From: Treponema maltophilum ATCC 51939
Lineage (GTDB): Bacteria; Spirochaetota; Spirochaetia; Treponematales; Treponemataceae
DNA length: 64,000 nt
NCBI RefSeq assembly: GCF_000413055.1
Contig: NZ_KE332518.1
Location: forward strand, 2,466,389 to 2,530,388
Direction of reading: 5' to 3'
Shown: piece after piece, positions 17,090-24,302 of the stretch
Layout: every line of letters begins with the position of its first letter
How positions within the stretch are numbered: position 1 is the stretch's first letter
The notes under the pieces: generated by a model
What the model was told of the DNA's origin: nothing
Seen by the model: only the letters and a program-made list of their open reading frames with translations
Databases searched by the model: none
Position numbers and translations under genes: made by a program

Positions 17090-17434
17090 TCAACTGCTTT
17101 TTCCTTTTTGTATTTTATGTAATTCGGCGATATAACTCAAACCGAAAATCTCAATCTCGTCTAACACTTTTTGAAATTTAGTTCCCAATTTACTTAAAGA
17201 GTATTCAACATGAGGCGGGACTTCGGCAAAGACTTTTCGGTCGATCAGTTTATCTTTTTCAAGCTGACGGAGCTGTCTTGTTAAAACAGTTCGAGTTGTT
17301 GCAGGCATTAATCTTTGAAGTTCATTAAACCTTTTTGTGCCCGTACTCAGATGATATAAAATTATAATCGCCCATTTCCCTTGCAATACTCTTTGAGTAG
17401 TAGCGAAGGGGCACTTATCATAAATCGACATCAT
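17090..17434 (-). CDS. HxlR-family winged-helix regulator
   Basis: A 114-residue MarR-like regulator of the HxlR type: CPFATTQRVLQGKWAIIILYHL, then RFNELQRLMP and a wing. The N-terminal cysteine C8 is typical for redox- or aldehyde-sensing members. AAGGAG precedes the ATG. It is divergent from a broken SnoaL-like gene, the usual partner arrangement, so the shared 132 bp region is its likely operator. Confidence 0.88.
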   Translation of the reverse strand: MMSIYDKCPFATTQRVLQGKWAIIILYHLSTGTKRFNELQRLMPATTRTVLTRQLRQLEKDKLIDRKVFAEVPPHVEYSLSKLGTKFQKVLDEIEIFGLSYIAELHKIQKGKSS

Positions 17435-17488
17435 AAAAAACTCCTTTGCAGTAGTATATTAGATACCATGTATTATAAATATTCGTAC

Positions 17489-17516
17489 TTGTAAAATCAA
17501 GATAAGGGAGTATAAT
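17489..17516 (+). promoter_or_regulatory. Promoter of the SnoaL-like gene
   Basis: TTGTAA (17489-17494), 16 bp, TATAAT (17511-17516), about 50 bp before the ATG at 17567. It lies in the divergent region next to the HxlR gene. Confidence 0.5.
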
Positions 17517-17566
17517 AATACCCGTAGAAGAGGGGATTTCTTCTAAATATTTACCGGAGGAATTTT

Positions 17567-17964
17567 ATGAAAAATGAAACAATGAAGGTATTTGATGCTT
17601 ATCGCGATGCATTGGAACGAGGTGATTTTGCAGGAGTTTTTGCAACAATCTCCGATGCTATTGTATGGCACATGGGAGGCGAAAGTTCGCTTTCAGGTAC
17701 GGTTGTAGGGAAACAGGCATTGGGAGAGCGTTTAGGGGAATTTGCAAAAAGGAGCGGCGGTACATTTAAAGTTATTACCAATTGGGCTGCAAGTAATGAT
17801 TGTTTTGTTGCTGCAAGTGTTGTTTCCGCAGCGCAGAGAGAGGTTCCGACAAGCTGAATGATCCGGGCATTGATCTATTCAAAATAGAAAACGGCAAGAT
17901 ACAAGAAGTATGGACTTTTGCCGAACAACAATCGGCAGAAGATACATTTTGGGACAAAGTATAG
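17567..17964 (+). pseudogene. SnoaL-like / NTF2-fold protein, frameshifted
   Basis: The first 96 codons (17567-17857) read as a SnoaL-like protein (AYRDALERGDFAGVFATISD, then VWHMGGE). The family pattern then continues in another frame (LNDPGIDLFKIENGKIQEVW … to TAG at 17962-17964). The switch falls at an AGAGAGAG tract near 17836; loss of one AG unit would restore a single frame of about 132 residues, the normal size. Either a pseudogene or a slippage-prone switch. CCGGAGG precedes the ATG. Confidence 0.75.
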
Positions 17965-18008
17965 AATTTTTATGTGTTATAGGTAATTCATCATAGTAAA
18001 TAAAAGAC

Positions 18009-18065
18009 GTCTAACATCCGCTCCAAGTTGATATTGCTTCAGTGCAATGATGCGGGTTGAGCGGA
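18009..18065 (+). other. Integron attC recombination site, right end lost
   Basis: R'' box GTCTAAC (18009-18015), L'' TCCGCTCCAA (18017-18026), a central stem ATTGC/GCAAT (18033-18048) and L' TTGAGCGGA (18057-18065). L'' and L' are complementary apart from one additional C in L'', the base that becomes the extrahelical G of the folded bottom strand in known attC sites. The R' box (GTTRRRY) expected after L' is missing; instead the remains of brnT begin. A deletion appears to have removed R' and the start of the next gene together. Confidence 0.6.
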
Positions 18066-18297
18066 ACTAGAAGAAATATTGGAAGTATTTGACGATCCTG
18101 CATTTTTGACAGGATATGATTTCGAGCATTCCGAAAAAGAAGATAGATATTACGGAATCGGAAATTTGAACGGAATATTGATAGTTCTGGTCTTTTTTAC
18201 TGAAAAGAAAAACAGAATACGGTTAATATCCGCACGGCAAGCAGATAAAGACTTGAGGGAGGAATATTATGATTACTCCAAAAAAATTAACGGCTGA
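18061..18297 (+). pseudogene. brnT: BrnT ribonuclease toxin, N-terminus missing
   Basis: About 78 codons matching the C-terminal three quarters of BrnT (VFDDPAFL, then DRYYGIGNLNG and RIRLISARQADKDLREEYY). The N-terminal lysine/histidine segment of the toxin is gone and an in-frame TGA at 18058-18060 lies just upstream; no ATG or ribosome binding site is available. The gene begins exactly where the attC site breaks off. The toxin is probably inactive. It overlaps brnA by 29 bp, as usual for this pair. Confidence 0.72.
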
Positions 18298-18541
18298 AAG
18301 ATTGGAAGAAATAAAAAATTATCCTATATCGTATGATGAGGATAGTCCTAAATTAACAAAGAAACAAATTGCAAGGCTAAGACCGGCGCATGAAGCATAT
18401 TGGAATGTAACACCCGTTAAAAAAACAATTTCCATAAAAATAGATGCCGATATTCTTGCGGTCCTTCAGGCGTTAGGTAAAGGCTATCAGACCAGAATAA
18501 ACAGTATTTTAAGAAAAGCTATTACTACAGGTGATTATTAA
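18269..18541 (+). CDS. brnA: BrnA antitoxin
   Basis: A 90-residue antitoxin with a C-terminal ribbon-helix-helix domain (KKTISIKIDADILAVLQALGKGYQTRINSILRKAI in outline, residues 52-87). GGGAGG lies seven bases before the ATG. It overlaps the brnT remnant, whose loss of its N-terminus makes this an orphan antitoxin. The sequence ATTTAAC right after the stop may be a worn attC R'' box. Confidence 0.82.
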   Translation: MITPKKLTAERLEEIKNYPISYDEDSPKLTKKQIARLRPAHEAYWNVTPVKKTISIKIDADILAVLQALGKGYQTRINSILRKAITTGDY

Positions 18542-18619
18542 TTTAACATTTATCCTCAGCGTATGCCTTCCAATAAGTCCGGTATGTTGTTGTATTAAGT
18601 ATGCGGACTCTTTTTCTAG

Positions 18620-18790
18620 TTGTGTTTGTTCGCGTTGAAAGCCGATGTAAAAGTTGTAGAAATCGGTGACGAAACTGTTATTGACGGAATAAAATCTAAA
18701 TGGGTTAAAATATTACTTCCAATTGAAACGATAAAAAATAATAAAAATATATATGGTTGGGTTTTCGGCGGTTATTTGACAGATAACTTA
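18620..18790 (+). pseudogene. Bacterial SH3 domain fragment
   Basis: The segment VKVVEIGDETVIDGIKSKWVK followed by GWVFGGYLT is one bacterial SH3 domain as found in exported spirochaetal proteins. There is no ATG, signal peptide or other domain; the frame then runs into the 3' end of a convergent hydrolase fragment. A leftover of a larger gene. Confidence 0.55.
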
Positions 18791-19279
18791 GAACCAGTGA
18801 AGCTTTGCAGCCAATTATCAAGGAAGCGCATTTGCTCTTCCGTATGAAACCGGTGTTCCCCGTTTTTCATGACGGTAAGCGTTGCGCCGATTTGATGTGC
18901 AAATTCGGAAATTATTTTAAAAGATGTCAGATTGTCTTTTGCGCCGTACAAAATATGTGTCGGCGCCGCCCAACGAACAGGATGTTCCCTTACATAACGA
19001 AGGTATTTCCACGAAAGTTTTTCTCCGAAAGGAGTATCGATTTCACCCTTATCGCGGAGTTCGTTTTCGCTTACATTAGCCTTCTTCATCATGTTTATAA
19101 TCAGATTTTCCATGTTCACAACGGGAGAAATAAAATGCGCCCTTTCTATCGGCATATCGGATAAAACGTGCATGGTAAAAAACGCGCCAATACTGTTTGC
19201 TATAATCATCACGGATTTGCAGTCTTTAAAAACGGAATCAAAATACGGCGAAAATTCTTTTTTTGCTTCCCGCTGCTCT
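18772..19279 (-). pseudogene. Alpha/beta hydrolase, N-terminal part missing
   Basis: About 168 codons of the C-terminal part of an alpha/beta hydrolase: nucleophile elbow IIANSIGAF (Asn-Ser-Ile-Gly), a lid region, acid in YGAKDNLT and base in KNGEHRFH. The N-terminal strands and the oxyanion region are absent; the frame starts from a stop directly behind vapC (19282). Truncated at the junction with the toxin-antitoxin pair. Confidence 0.68.
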
Positions 19280-19281
19280 TA

Positions 19282-19680
19282 TTATGTTTTCCAGTTTTCC
19301 AATTTCAATAACGGAATATTTTTAAAATGCTTTGTATTATTGGTTACTAAAGTCAAATCATTGTAAATTGCCGTTGCTGCAATAAATAGATCCATGTCTT
19401 CTATTCTCATTGCTTTGGAATACATGTTCGCTTTTATATCGGCAAATAGTTCCATAATACCGATATTCAACTCTTCGACAGGGTAAATTTCGCGAATACG
19501 ATTCACTTTTAGCATATTAGTCCGTTCATTCTGCGAGCGTTTTGTACCGAATACAAGCTCTGCATACGTAATCATCGAAATGGAAATAGGAATATTTTTG
19601 TTTTCCTCGAATTTTGCCAATACCGTCTTGTCGCCTCTCAGTGCGAATATTATGATGTCCGTATCAATCAAATATGCCAT
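19282..19680 (-). CDS. VapC-type PIN-domain toxin ribonuclease
   Basis: A 132-residue PIN-domain nuclease. Acidic metal-binding residues are in place: D6 (LIDTDI), E41 (TYAEL), and D95/D97 (EDMDLFIAA), with TNNTKHF near the end. Such toxins cleave tRNA or rRNA when freed from the antitoxin. It starts inside the 3' end of the antitoxin gene (17 bp overlap), the usual order antitoxin then toxin. Appears intact. Confidence 0.9.
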   Translation of the reverse strand: MAYLIDTDIIIFALRGDKTVLAKFEENKNIPISISMITYAELVFGTKRSQNERTNMLKVNRIREIYPVEELNIGIMELFADIKANMYSKAMRIEDMDLFIAATAIYNDLTLVTNNTKHFKNIPLLKLENWKT

Positions 19681-19942
19681 CTACAGCCTCGAATCTTGTT
19701 GAATTGACGCGGGAAGTTCTTATATCGTCAATAATTTCTTCTGCACTTCTTGTATCTTCCCATGCTCCTGAAAGTTTCAAAAATTCTTCTGTGGCATTTT
19801 TCGGTTTTACGGGAACGGAAGTAAAATAATTTTGCAAAATGGTAACGACTTGTTGGCTGATTGAGCGGTTATCACGTTTTGCGGCGAATTTCAATCTGTC
19901 GTATAAGCGGTCATCCATGTCGCGGACTTGTAACATTGCCAT
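19664..19942 (-). CDS. VapB/FitA-type antitoxin
   Basis: A 92-residue antitoxin: residues about 3-45 form an Arc-like ribbon-helix-helix (MLQVRDMDDRLYDRLKFAAK, then SISQQVVTILQ), and the tail binds toxin. GGAGG stands six bases before the ATG at 19942; the longer frame from 19978 lacks one. Paired with the downstream PIN toxin and probably autoregulating. Confidence 0.87.
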   Translation of the reverse strand: MAMLQVRDMDDRLYDRLKFAAKRDNRSISQQVVTILQNYFTSVPVKPKNATEEFLKLSGAWEDTRSAEEIIDDIRTSRVNSTRFEAVDGIFD

Positions 19943-20107
19943 GTTTTGCCTCCGTTTATAATATACGGCAGGCTGCATGAAAAATCAAGCAAAGTTCATG
20001 TCAAATCAATATATTTTTCATACGATCCCCACACAAACATTATAAATATTATGTAGAAAGATTTAATTTTTTGTTTTGCGCTAATTTAAGCATCAAATAA
20101 ATTTAAG

Positions 20108-20135
20108 TTGAAAATCAGTGTTTTTATGATATAAT
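20108..20135 (+). promoter_or_regulatory. Promoter of the 20183 gene
   Basis: TTGAAA (20108-20113), 16 bp, TATAAT (20130-20135). The promoter and the following bases (GGGGAAAGG) closely resemble those at 22395-22430 in front of another gene, so the two are probably duplicated promoter-leader units. A small hairpin GCGA/TCGC follows at 20153-20167. Confidence 0.55.
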
Positions 20136-20182
20136 GGGGAAAGGGGTGTTAGAGCGATATCACTTCGCACAGCAGAAAAAAC

Positions 20183-21160
20183 ATGAATAAATTCGAAAAA
20201 ATGTTACAAGCACAAAATAAATTAATGAATAGTTATAAAAATCTGCTTCCTGAAATGACATATCTAAATTCTCTTTCAAAAGAGATTAAGCTTATTAATC
20301 AACCATTTAGAGATTTTCTATCTCAGTTTAATACATTTAATGAAATTATTCCACCTCCTATGATTTCACAAATCAATGAATTAGCAAATATTATAAAAAA
20401 TATTACTCCTGAGTATACAAATTCATTTTTACTTTCTTCATCAATGCTTGGATTGTATAGTAATTTAACTATTCAAATACCTGATTATCTAAATACCTTT
20501 TCGGATTTATCTCACTCATTGATTACTACATCTCAGTTATTGTCTTCAGAAATTACAAAGATGAGTTTAAGCTATTCTCAATCAAAGATAAATAAAAATA
20601 TTATAGTAGACTATTTAATCGCACCAAAAGTATCTGGTGCTGCACATTATCAATCTTTGAAATATTTAAAATATATAGAAAAAGAAATCGATAGTGATTC
20701 AGAACAGGAATATTTAGATTTAGTTGACAACAATTGTTCTAAGGCAGAAGAAAAAATTATCAGTATAAATAACTCATGGAGTATACTGTTAAAAGGTGCG
20801 GAAGAATCCTTAATATCAAAAAATCCCGACAAAGTAAGACATACAATTACTTCTTTACGTGAGTTAATAACGCAAATACTACATACTTGTGCACCAGATG
20901 ATGATATTAGAAAAATATATATAAATCAAAAATATTATCATGATAACAAACCAACAAGAAGAACTAGAATAGATTATATTTTGCAGAAAAAATATCAAAA
21001 CTCAGATTTACTTGAAATAATTGACAAGGATATCGATGCAATAGTTGAACTATTTAATCTTTATCAAAAAGGTACTCATCAAATACTCCCCACATTAAAA
21101 GATGAAGAATTAATATTCATTTTAAAAAGAACAAAGCTTCTTGTAGAACAACTATTATGA
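20183..21160 (+). CDS. Low-GC protein with a C-terminal domain resembling predicted pPIWI-associated nucleases
   Basis: A 325-residue protein in very AT-rich DNA. Residues 1-150 are amphipathic helices with repeated ISQINELANII-like segments. From about 190 the pattern W-x5-GAEESLISKNPDKVRHTITSL, then RELITQILHTCAPDDDI, KPTRRTRIDYIL and LYQKGTHQ resembles the predicted nuclease domain described next to prokaryotic PIWI proteins and in other conflict systems; the conserved R, H and E residues are present. Family assignment is from memory and needs a profile search. It is encoded alone here. No clear Shine-Dalgarno; the base and codon use differ strongly from the core genome, which suggests transfer. 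Confidence 0.5.
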   Translation: MNKFEKMLQAQNKLMNSYKNLLPEMTYLNSLSKEIKLINQPFRDFLSQFNTFNEIIPPPMISQINELANIIKNITPEYTNSFLLSSSMLGLYSNLTIQIPDYLNTFSDLSHSLITTSQLLSSEITKMSLSYSQSKINKNIIVDYLIAPKVSGAAHYQSLKYLKYIEKEIDSDSEQEYLDLVDNNCSKAEEKIISINNSWSILLKGAEESLISKNPDKVRHTITSLRELITQILHTCAPDDDIRKIYINQKYYHDNKPTRRTRIDYILQKKYQNSDLLEIIDKDIDAIVELFNLYQKGTHQILPTLKDEELIFILKRTKLLVEQLL

Positions 21161-21220
21161 GAATATACGAATGTTAGCTGCCGTTTCAATGCAAAAGGCA
21201 AAAATAGAACTATAGCTTAA

Positions 21221-21370
21221 CAAGTTGTAGTTTTACTTGAAAAGGGGTTAAATCAGCGCGAATCAAATATAGAAAGACGTAAACAATTAATGGAGAAGCT
21301 CGACAAGCAGCAGATATCAACCGAAATGAAGAAAATTGATCCGGTTTTTCTTATCTATAAAAATTGGTAA
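21221..21370 (+). pseudogene. Start-less coding remnant in the 21161-21497 gap
   Basis: One plus frame is open from after TAA (21218) to TAA at 21368-21370 and reads like a helical protein (LEKGLNQRESNIERRKQLME). It lacks a start and I do not recognise it. A hairpin GAACACT/AGTGTTC (21375-21401) follows. The rest of the gap has no gene. Confidence 0.25.
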
Positions 21371-21497
21371 TTAAGAACACTTGCTCCTGCTGATAGTGTT
21401 CACAAATGCAGGTAAGCAAATATTAAATTACTCATGTAAAAAATAGAAAAGTAATATAAAATGCTATCTAATAGTAAAATTATAGAAGGAGATTGTT

Positions 21498-22217
21498 ATG
21501 TATGAATTAAACCGTGAACTAAAAAATTATCAATATATAAATATTCAAAAAGTGAATAATTTATATTTTCAATCACTTGATAGTATTCTTAAAAGGTTAT
21601 CATATACATTATCATTAAAGTTTGGAAAAGTAGATTTGTCAACAAACATTGATGCGAAAAACAAAGATACCCACGCCAAGATTATTGCTGTATATGAATA
21701 TCTTAAGAAGAAAAATTATCTTTTTGAGCCTGAAGACAACCTTATGTATAATGAATTTTATTTTACATTAGAAAAATTACAATTGCGTAAAGTCATTATA
21801 GATGGTTCAATAATTGATTCAGCATTTCAAACTGATAAAATTAATATTTGGATTTCCGAAGATCGTAGATTTTCAAAGTATAGAGAAAAATCACCACTGA
21901 TATTAGTTTCTGACAATCTTCATGATAAAATGAGTGCAATGGACGGCAGTTCTGGATATAGTATTTTCAGCCAATTAATGGAAAATTATCTTCAATGCAG
22001 TGATTTTTCAATAAAAAACATTAATAATGATATCAAAATAAATTTTGCAAATGATCCTGTAAAATATCTAAAACAATTGGGATGTTTTATATCAGACAAG
22101 GCTGATTACGAAGTTCTATGGGAGAAAAGAGCAATACTAAAAGATGATTCATATAATATTGTTTTTACATTTGCTTATCCCCTATTTATTGCTAAGCAAT
22201 ACACAAGAAGATTCTAA
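21498..22217 (+). CDS. Hypothetical protein, low GC
   Basis: A 239-residue soluble protein without signal or membrane segments; rich in K, N, I. I do not recognise the family. AAGGAG lies seven bases before the ATG. Its stop codon is part of TTCTAAC, the core of a possible worn attC R'' box, and a hairpin TGTCCTA/TAGGACA (22228-22252) follows. Its AT-rich composition matches the neighbouring 20183 gene and differs from the core genome, as cassette-borne genes do. Confidence 0.6.
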   Translation: MYELNRELKNYQYINIQKVNNLYFQSLDSILKRLSYTLSLKFGKVDLSTNIDAKNKDTHAKIIAVYEYLKKKNYLFEPEDNLMYNEFYFTLEKLQLRKVIIDGSIIDSAFQTDKINIWISEDRRFSKYREKSPLILVSDNLHDKMSAMDGSSGYSIFSQLMENYLQCSDFSIKNINNDIKINFANDPVKYLKQLGCFISDKADYEVLWEKRAILKDDSYNIVFTFAYPLFIAKQYTRRF

Positions 22218-22394
22218 CAAGATATATTGTCCTAAAACGCAATGATAGGACACACAAGGCTGCCCTATAAGCGGAATCCGATTTTTTTCTTTTTTTATCG
22301 TTTAGTGGGGATAGATTTCATCTGCCAATTGCTTGTTTATTCGATGTGTTATTCATGGTAGAAAGATGTGATTTTCATTCTGTATCAGTTTAGA

Positions 22395-22468
22395 TTGTAA
22401 ATGAGGGCTTTTTGTGATAGTATGAGGAAAGGTCGACAGGATGACGCTTCGCGCAATGAATATCCTGT
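22395..22468 (+). promoter_or_regulatory. Promoter and hairpin leader before the 22518 gene
   Basis: TTGTAA (22395-22400), 17 bp, TAGTAT (22418-22423), followed by GAGGAAAGG and a hairpin with arms ACAGGAT (22436-22442) and ATCCTGT (22462-22468). The promoter part is similar to that at 20108-20145. The remainder of the 22218-22517 gap shows only the hairpin at 22228-22252. Confidence 0.45.
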
Positions 22469-22517
22469 TCAATTGACGCCTTCGACGCTGGAGATAAGGA
22501 GGTAAAAGGATTGAACA

Positions 22518-22646
22518 ATGACAAAACTTGCTGATACAAACCTTTTCGTTGGTGATATTAATGATAATATTGCCTTGTCAGAAACTGATTGGGCTGTAGT
22601 CCATGCAACTCAGACTATTCATTACCATAAGCAAAAGACTCTATGA
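22518..22646 (+). pseudogene. N-terminal fragment resembling dual-specificity-phosphatase-like proteins
   Basis: A 42-codon ORF, MTKLADTNLFVGDINDN … WAVVHATQTIHYHK. The pattern LFVGN-D ... W-VVHA matches, from memory, the start of larger phosphatase-like proteins that continue for another 100 or more residues. Here it stops at once, with its TGA overlapping the ATG of the SAP gene (ATGA). AAAGGA stands eight bases upstream. Probably a truncated gene that now acts only as a translational lead-in. Confidence 0.4.
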
Positions 22647-23215
22647 CAATAAAAGAATTTAAGAATAAATATTGGTACATGAGTGAACTCAAAGCATTTG
22701 CAAAGTCGCTTGAAATTCCTTTTGATTCAAAAACACGAAAGGATCAGCTTGAAAAGATGATTATTGAATTTTTGGAAACCGGAACGGTAAATCAAAAGAA
22801 TCGTTTTCGGATTAAAAGTCGAAATAGAGATATATTGAATAATCATACTTATGTTGAAAATTTCAGCAACAAAAAAGAAACGTGGGAATTCATACAGAGT
22901 GAAATGGATAAACGAGTTCCGGGATTAAAACCGAAATCGGGTGCAAAATATTGGCTTAATCGCTGGATTGAAAATAAACTTTCTCATGGCAAGAAAATAA
23001 CTTATGATGATGTTATTTGTGAATATATTCGGTTAAACCAAACTGAAGGAAGGCTTCCGCAAATTCCATCCTGTAAATTTAATAACTTTATAAGTGATTA
23101 TCTGACAAACGAAAAAAATGCAACAAGAAAAGAGGCTTTGGAAGCATGGAATAAGTTAAAAGATATGAAGGCAAAAAAAGATTATATAACGTGGAAAAAG
23201 AATAAAAATACATAG
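22643..23215 (+). CDS. SAP-domain-like DNA-binding protein
   Basis: A 190-residue basic protein. Residues 1-50 form a SAP-like helix-extended-loop-helix (ELKAFAKSLEIPFDSKTRKDQLEKMI, then FLETG), a motif for DNA binding; the remainder is helical with W and K-rich segments (KYWLNRWIENK). Proteins with this layout (DUF6434-like) occur as integron and accessory cargo. Its start overlaps the preceding fragment, and an attC-like half site follows its stop by nine bases. Confidence 0.7.
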   Translation: MTIKEFKNKYWYMSELKAFAKSLEIPFDSKTRKDQLEKMIIEFLETGTVNQKNRFRIKSRNRDILNNHTYVENFSNKKETWEFIQSEMDKRVPGLKPKSGAKYWLNRWIENKLSHGKKITYDDVICEYIRLNQTEGRLPQIPSCKFNNFISDYLTNEKNATRKEALEAWNKLKDMKAKKDYITWKKNKNT

Positions 23216-23223
23216 AAAATTTA

Positions 23224-23243
23224 ATCTAACATCGCGTCAACGC
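23224..23243 (+). other. Half attC-like site (R'' and L'')
   Basis: ATCTAAC (fits RYYYAAC) followed by ATCGCGTCAACGC, in the same spacing as R'' and L'' of the attC at 18009. The complementary L' and R' are absent; the sequence passes into the 3' end of the minus-strand TfoX gene. Best read as the left half of a cassette recombination site cut by a deletion. Confidence 0.4.
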
Positions 23244-23263
23244 TATATTTTAGAAAGTATTGA

Positions 23264-23632
23264 CTATTGGGAAAATAAAAAATATGCTGTAGTAGTTAAT
23301 ACCCCATGTTTTTCATTCCCCCTTTTCTTTTTCGGCGCCGGTAATTCATCATACATTGCGTTAAACAAACCGGTTATAAATGCTTTGTCATCGACTTCAT
23401 CTACTAAAAGCATTTCTTTTGCGCCCTGATACGGCAATTCGTAGGAAGCGTTCGGCATATACGCAATTGCCGAGGGTATCGCTTTTACCAGCAAGCGGTC
23501 ATCGTAGATACCGCCCACAATTTTATCTCGATAGTAAATAATAAATTCTCCCATCATTGCGCGATAGCGTATGTCTTGCAATTCCGATAACTGTTCCAAA
23601 ATAAAATCCAAATATGTTTTACTCGATGCCAT
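23264..23632 (-). CDS. TfoX N-terminal domain protein
   Basis: A 122-residue protein with the TfoX/Sxy N-terminal fold (RAMMGEFIIYYRDKIVGGIYDDRLLVK, then ELPYQGAKEMLLVDE). In gammaproteobacteria TfoX promotes competence, but stand-alone N-terminal-domain proteins in other bacteria have no known role and are common cassette cargo. The last 15 residues after KKKRGNEKH look like readthrough past a former end. A terminator-like hairpin lies upstream at 23645-23678. Confidence 0.78.
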   Translation of the reverse strand: MASSKTYLDFILEQLSELQDIRYRAMMGEFIIYYRDKIVGGIYDDRLLVKAIPSAIAYMPNASYELPYQGAKEMLLVDEVDDKAFITGLFNAMYDELPAPKKKRGNEKHGVLTTTAYFLFSQ

Positions 23633-23644
23633 AATTATCCATTA

Positions 23645-23678
23645 AACCTGTTCGGAAACTTCCGTTTCTGAACAGGTT
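23645..23678. terminator. Hairpin between TfoX and VOC genes
   Basis: Outer arms AACCTGTTC and GAACAGGTT with inner arms GAAAC/GTTTC. It lies behind the VOC gene stop on the minus strand; the T run is short (TTT), so termination may be partial. Confidence 0.5.
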
Positions 23679-23718
23679 ACCTTTCTCTCTAAAATTTCAA
23701 TAGACCATCTTCGTCAAA

Positions 23719-24117
23719 TTAAAAATTGGGACCCCAAGATACTTCCCAATAGTATCCATCTAAATCGGAAAAATATGCATGATATCCGCCCCAAAATACT
23801 TTTTGCGGCTCTTTAACAATAGTTCCTCCGGCTTTTCTTACCAACTCAATAACGCTATCTACATCTTCTTTGTTTTTCACATTGTATGTCAATGTAATTC
23901 CTGAAAAGCCGGTTCCTGTCGGCGGATTATTTTCATCAATATCTTTTGCCAATGAATCCAAAGGGAAAAGTTCAAATTTTGTTCCCGGTGTATTAAAAAA
24001 GCATACCGGTGGATTATCTTCTTTACAGTCTGTCTTATATCCCAACCCGTCTCTGTAAAATTTTAATGCTTTTTCCATATTTTGCACGCCTAAACAAATA
24101 CATGTTATTTTATTCAT
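23719..24117 (-). CDS. VOC family (glyoxalase-like) protein
   Basis: A 132-residue single-domain vicinal oxygen chelate protein with two beta-alpha-beta-beta-beta modules: ITCICLGVQNMEKALKFYRDGLGY at the start and YFSDLDGYYWEVSW at the end (E near the C-terminus is the usual metal ligand). Could act in aldehyde or antibiotic detoxification; specificity is not visible. GGAG lies before the ATG. Confidence 0.85.
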   Translation of the reverse strand: MNKITCICLGVQNMEKALKFYRDGLGYKTDCKEDNPPVCFFNTPGTKFELFPLDSLAKDIDENNPPTGTGFSGITLTYNVKNKEDVDSVIELVRKAGGTIVKEPQKVFWGGYHAYFSDLDGYYWEVSWGPNF

Positions 24118-24222
24118 TTCTCACTCCATACATTTCAGATTGCTGATTTCCTTAATCTACTGTTTTTAACTATTATTTGTATATACTGTTCATTTCGCGC
24201 TGTTTACAAAGTGTTTTTTTAC

Positions 24223-24273
24223 TTGACATCACTTAATAATAACGCTATATTAAAAACCGACAGCACTGTCGGT
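24223..24273 (+). promoter_or_regulatory. Promoter and TetR operator
   Basis: TTGACA (24223-24228), 17 bp, TATATT (24246-24251), then the near-perfect palindrome ACCGACAGCACTGTCGGT (24256-24273) over the transcription start. It precedes the TetR gene and the MATE remnant, so the TetR protein probably binds it and represses both. The near symmetry and T-rich right flank could also give weak termination. Confidence 0.65.
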
Positions 24274-24302
24274 TTTTTTGACAGGCAAGGAGGGACTTTA
24301 TT

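Noticed and set aside
21210..21256. GCTTAAC … GTTAAAT as a second attC site
   Set aside because: The boxes fit the consensus but the L boxes are not complementary and the stretch reads as part of a coding remnant.
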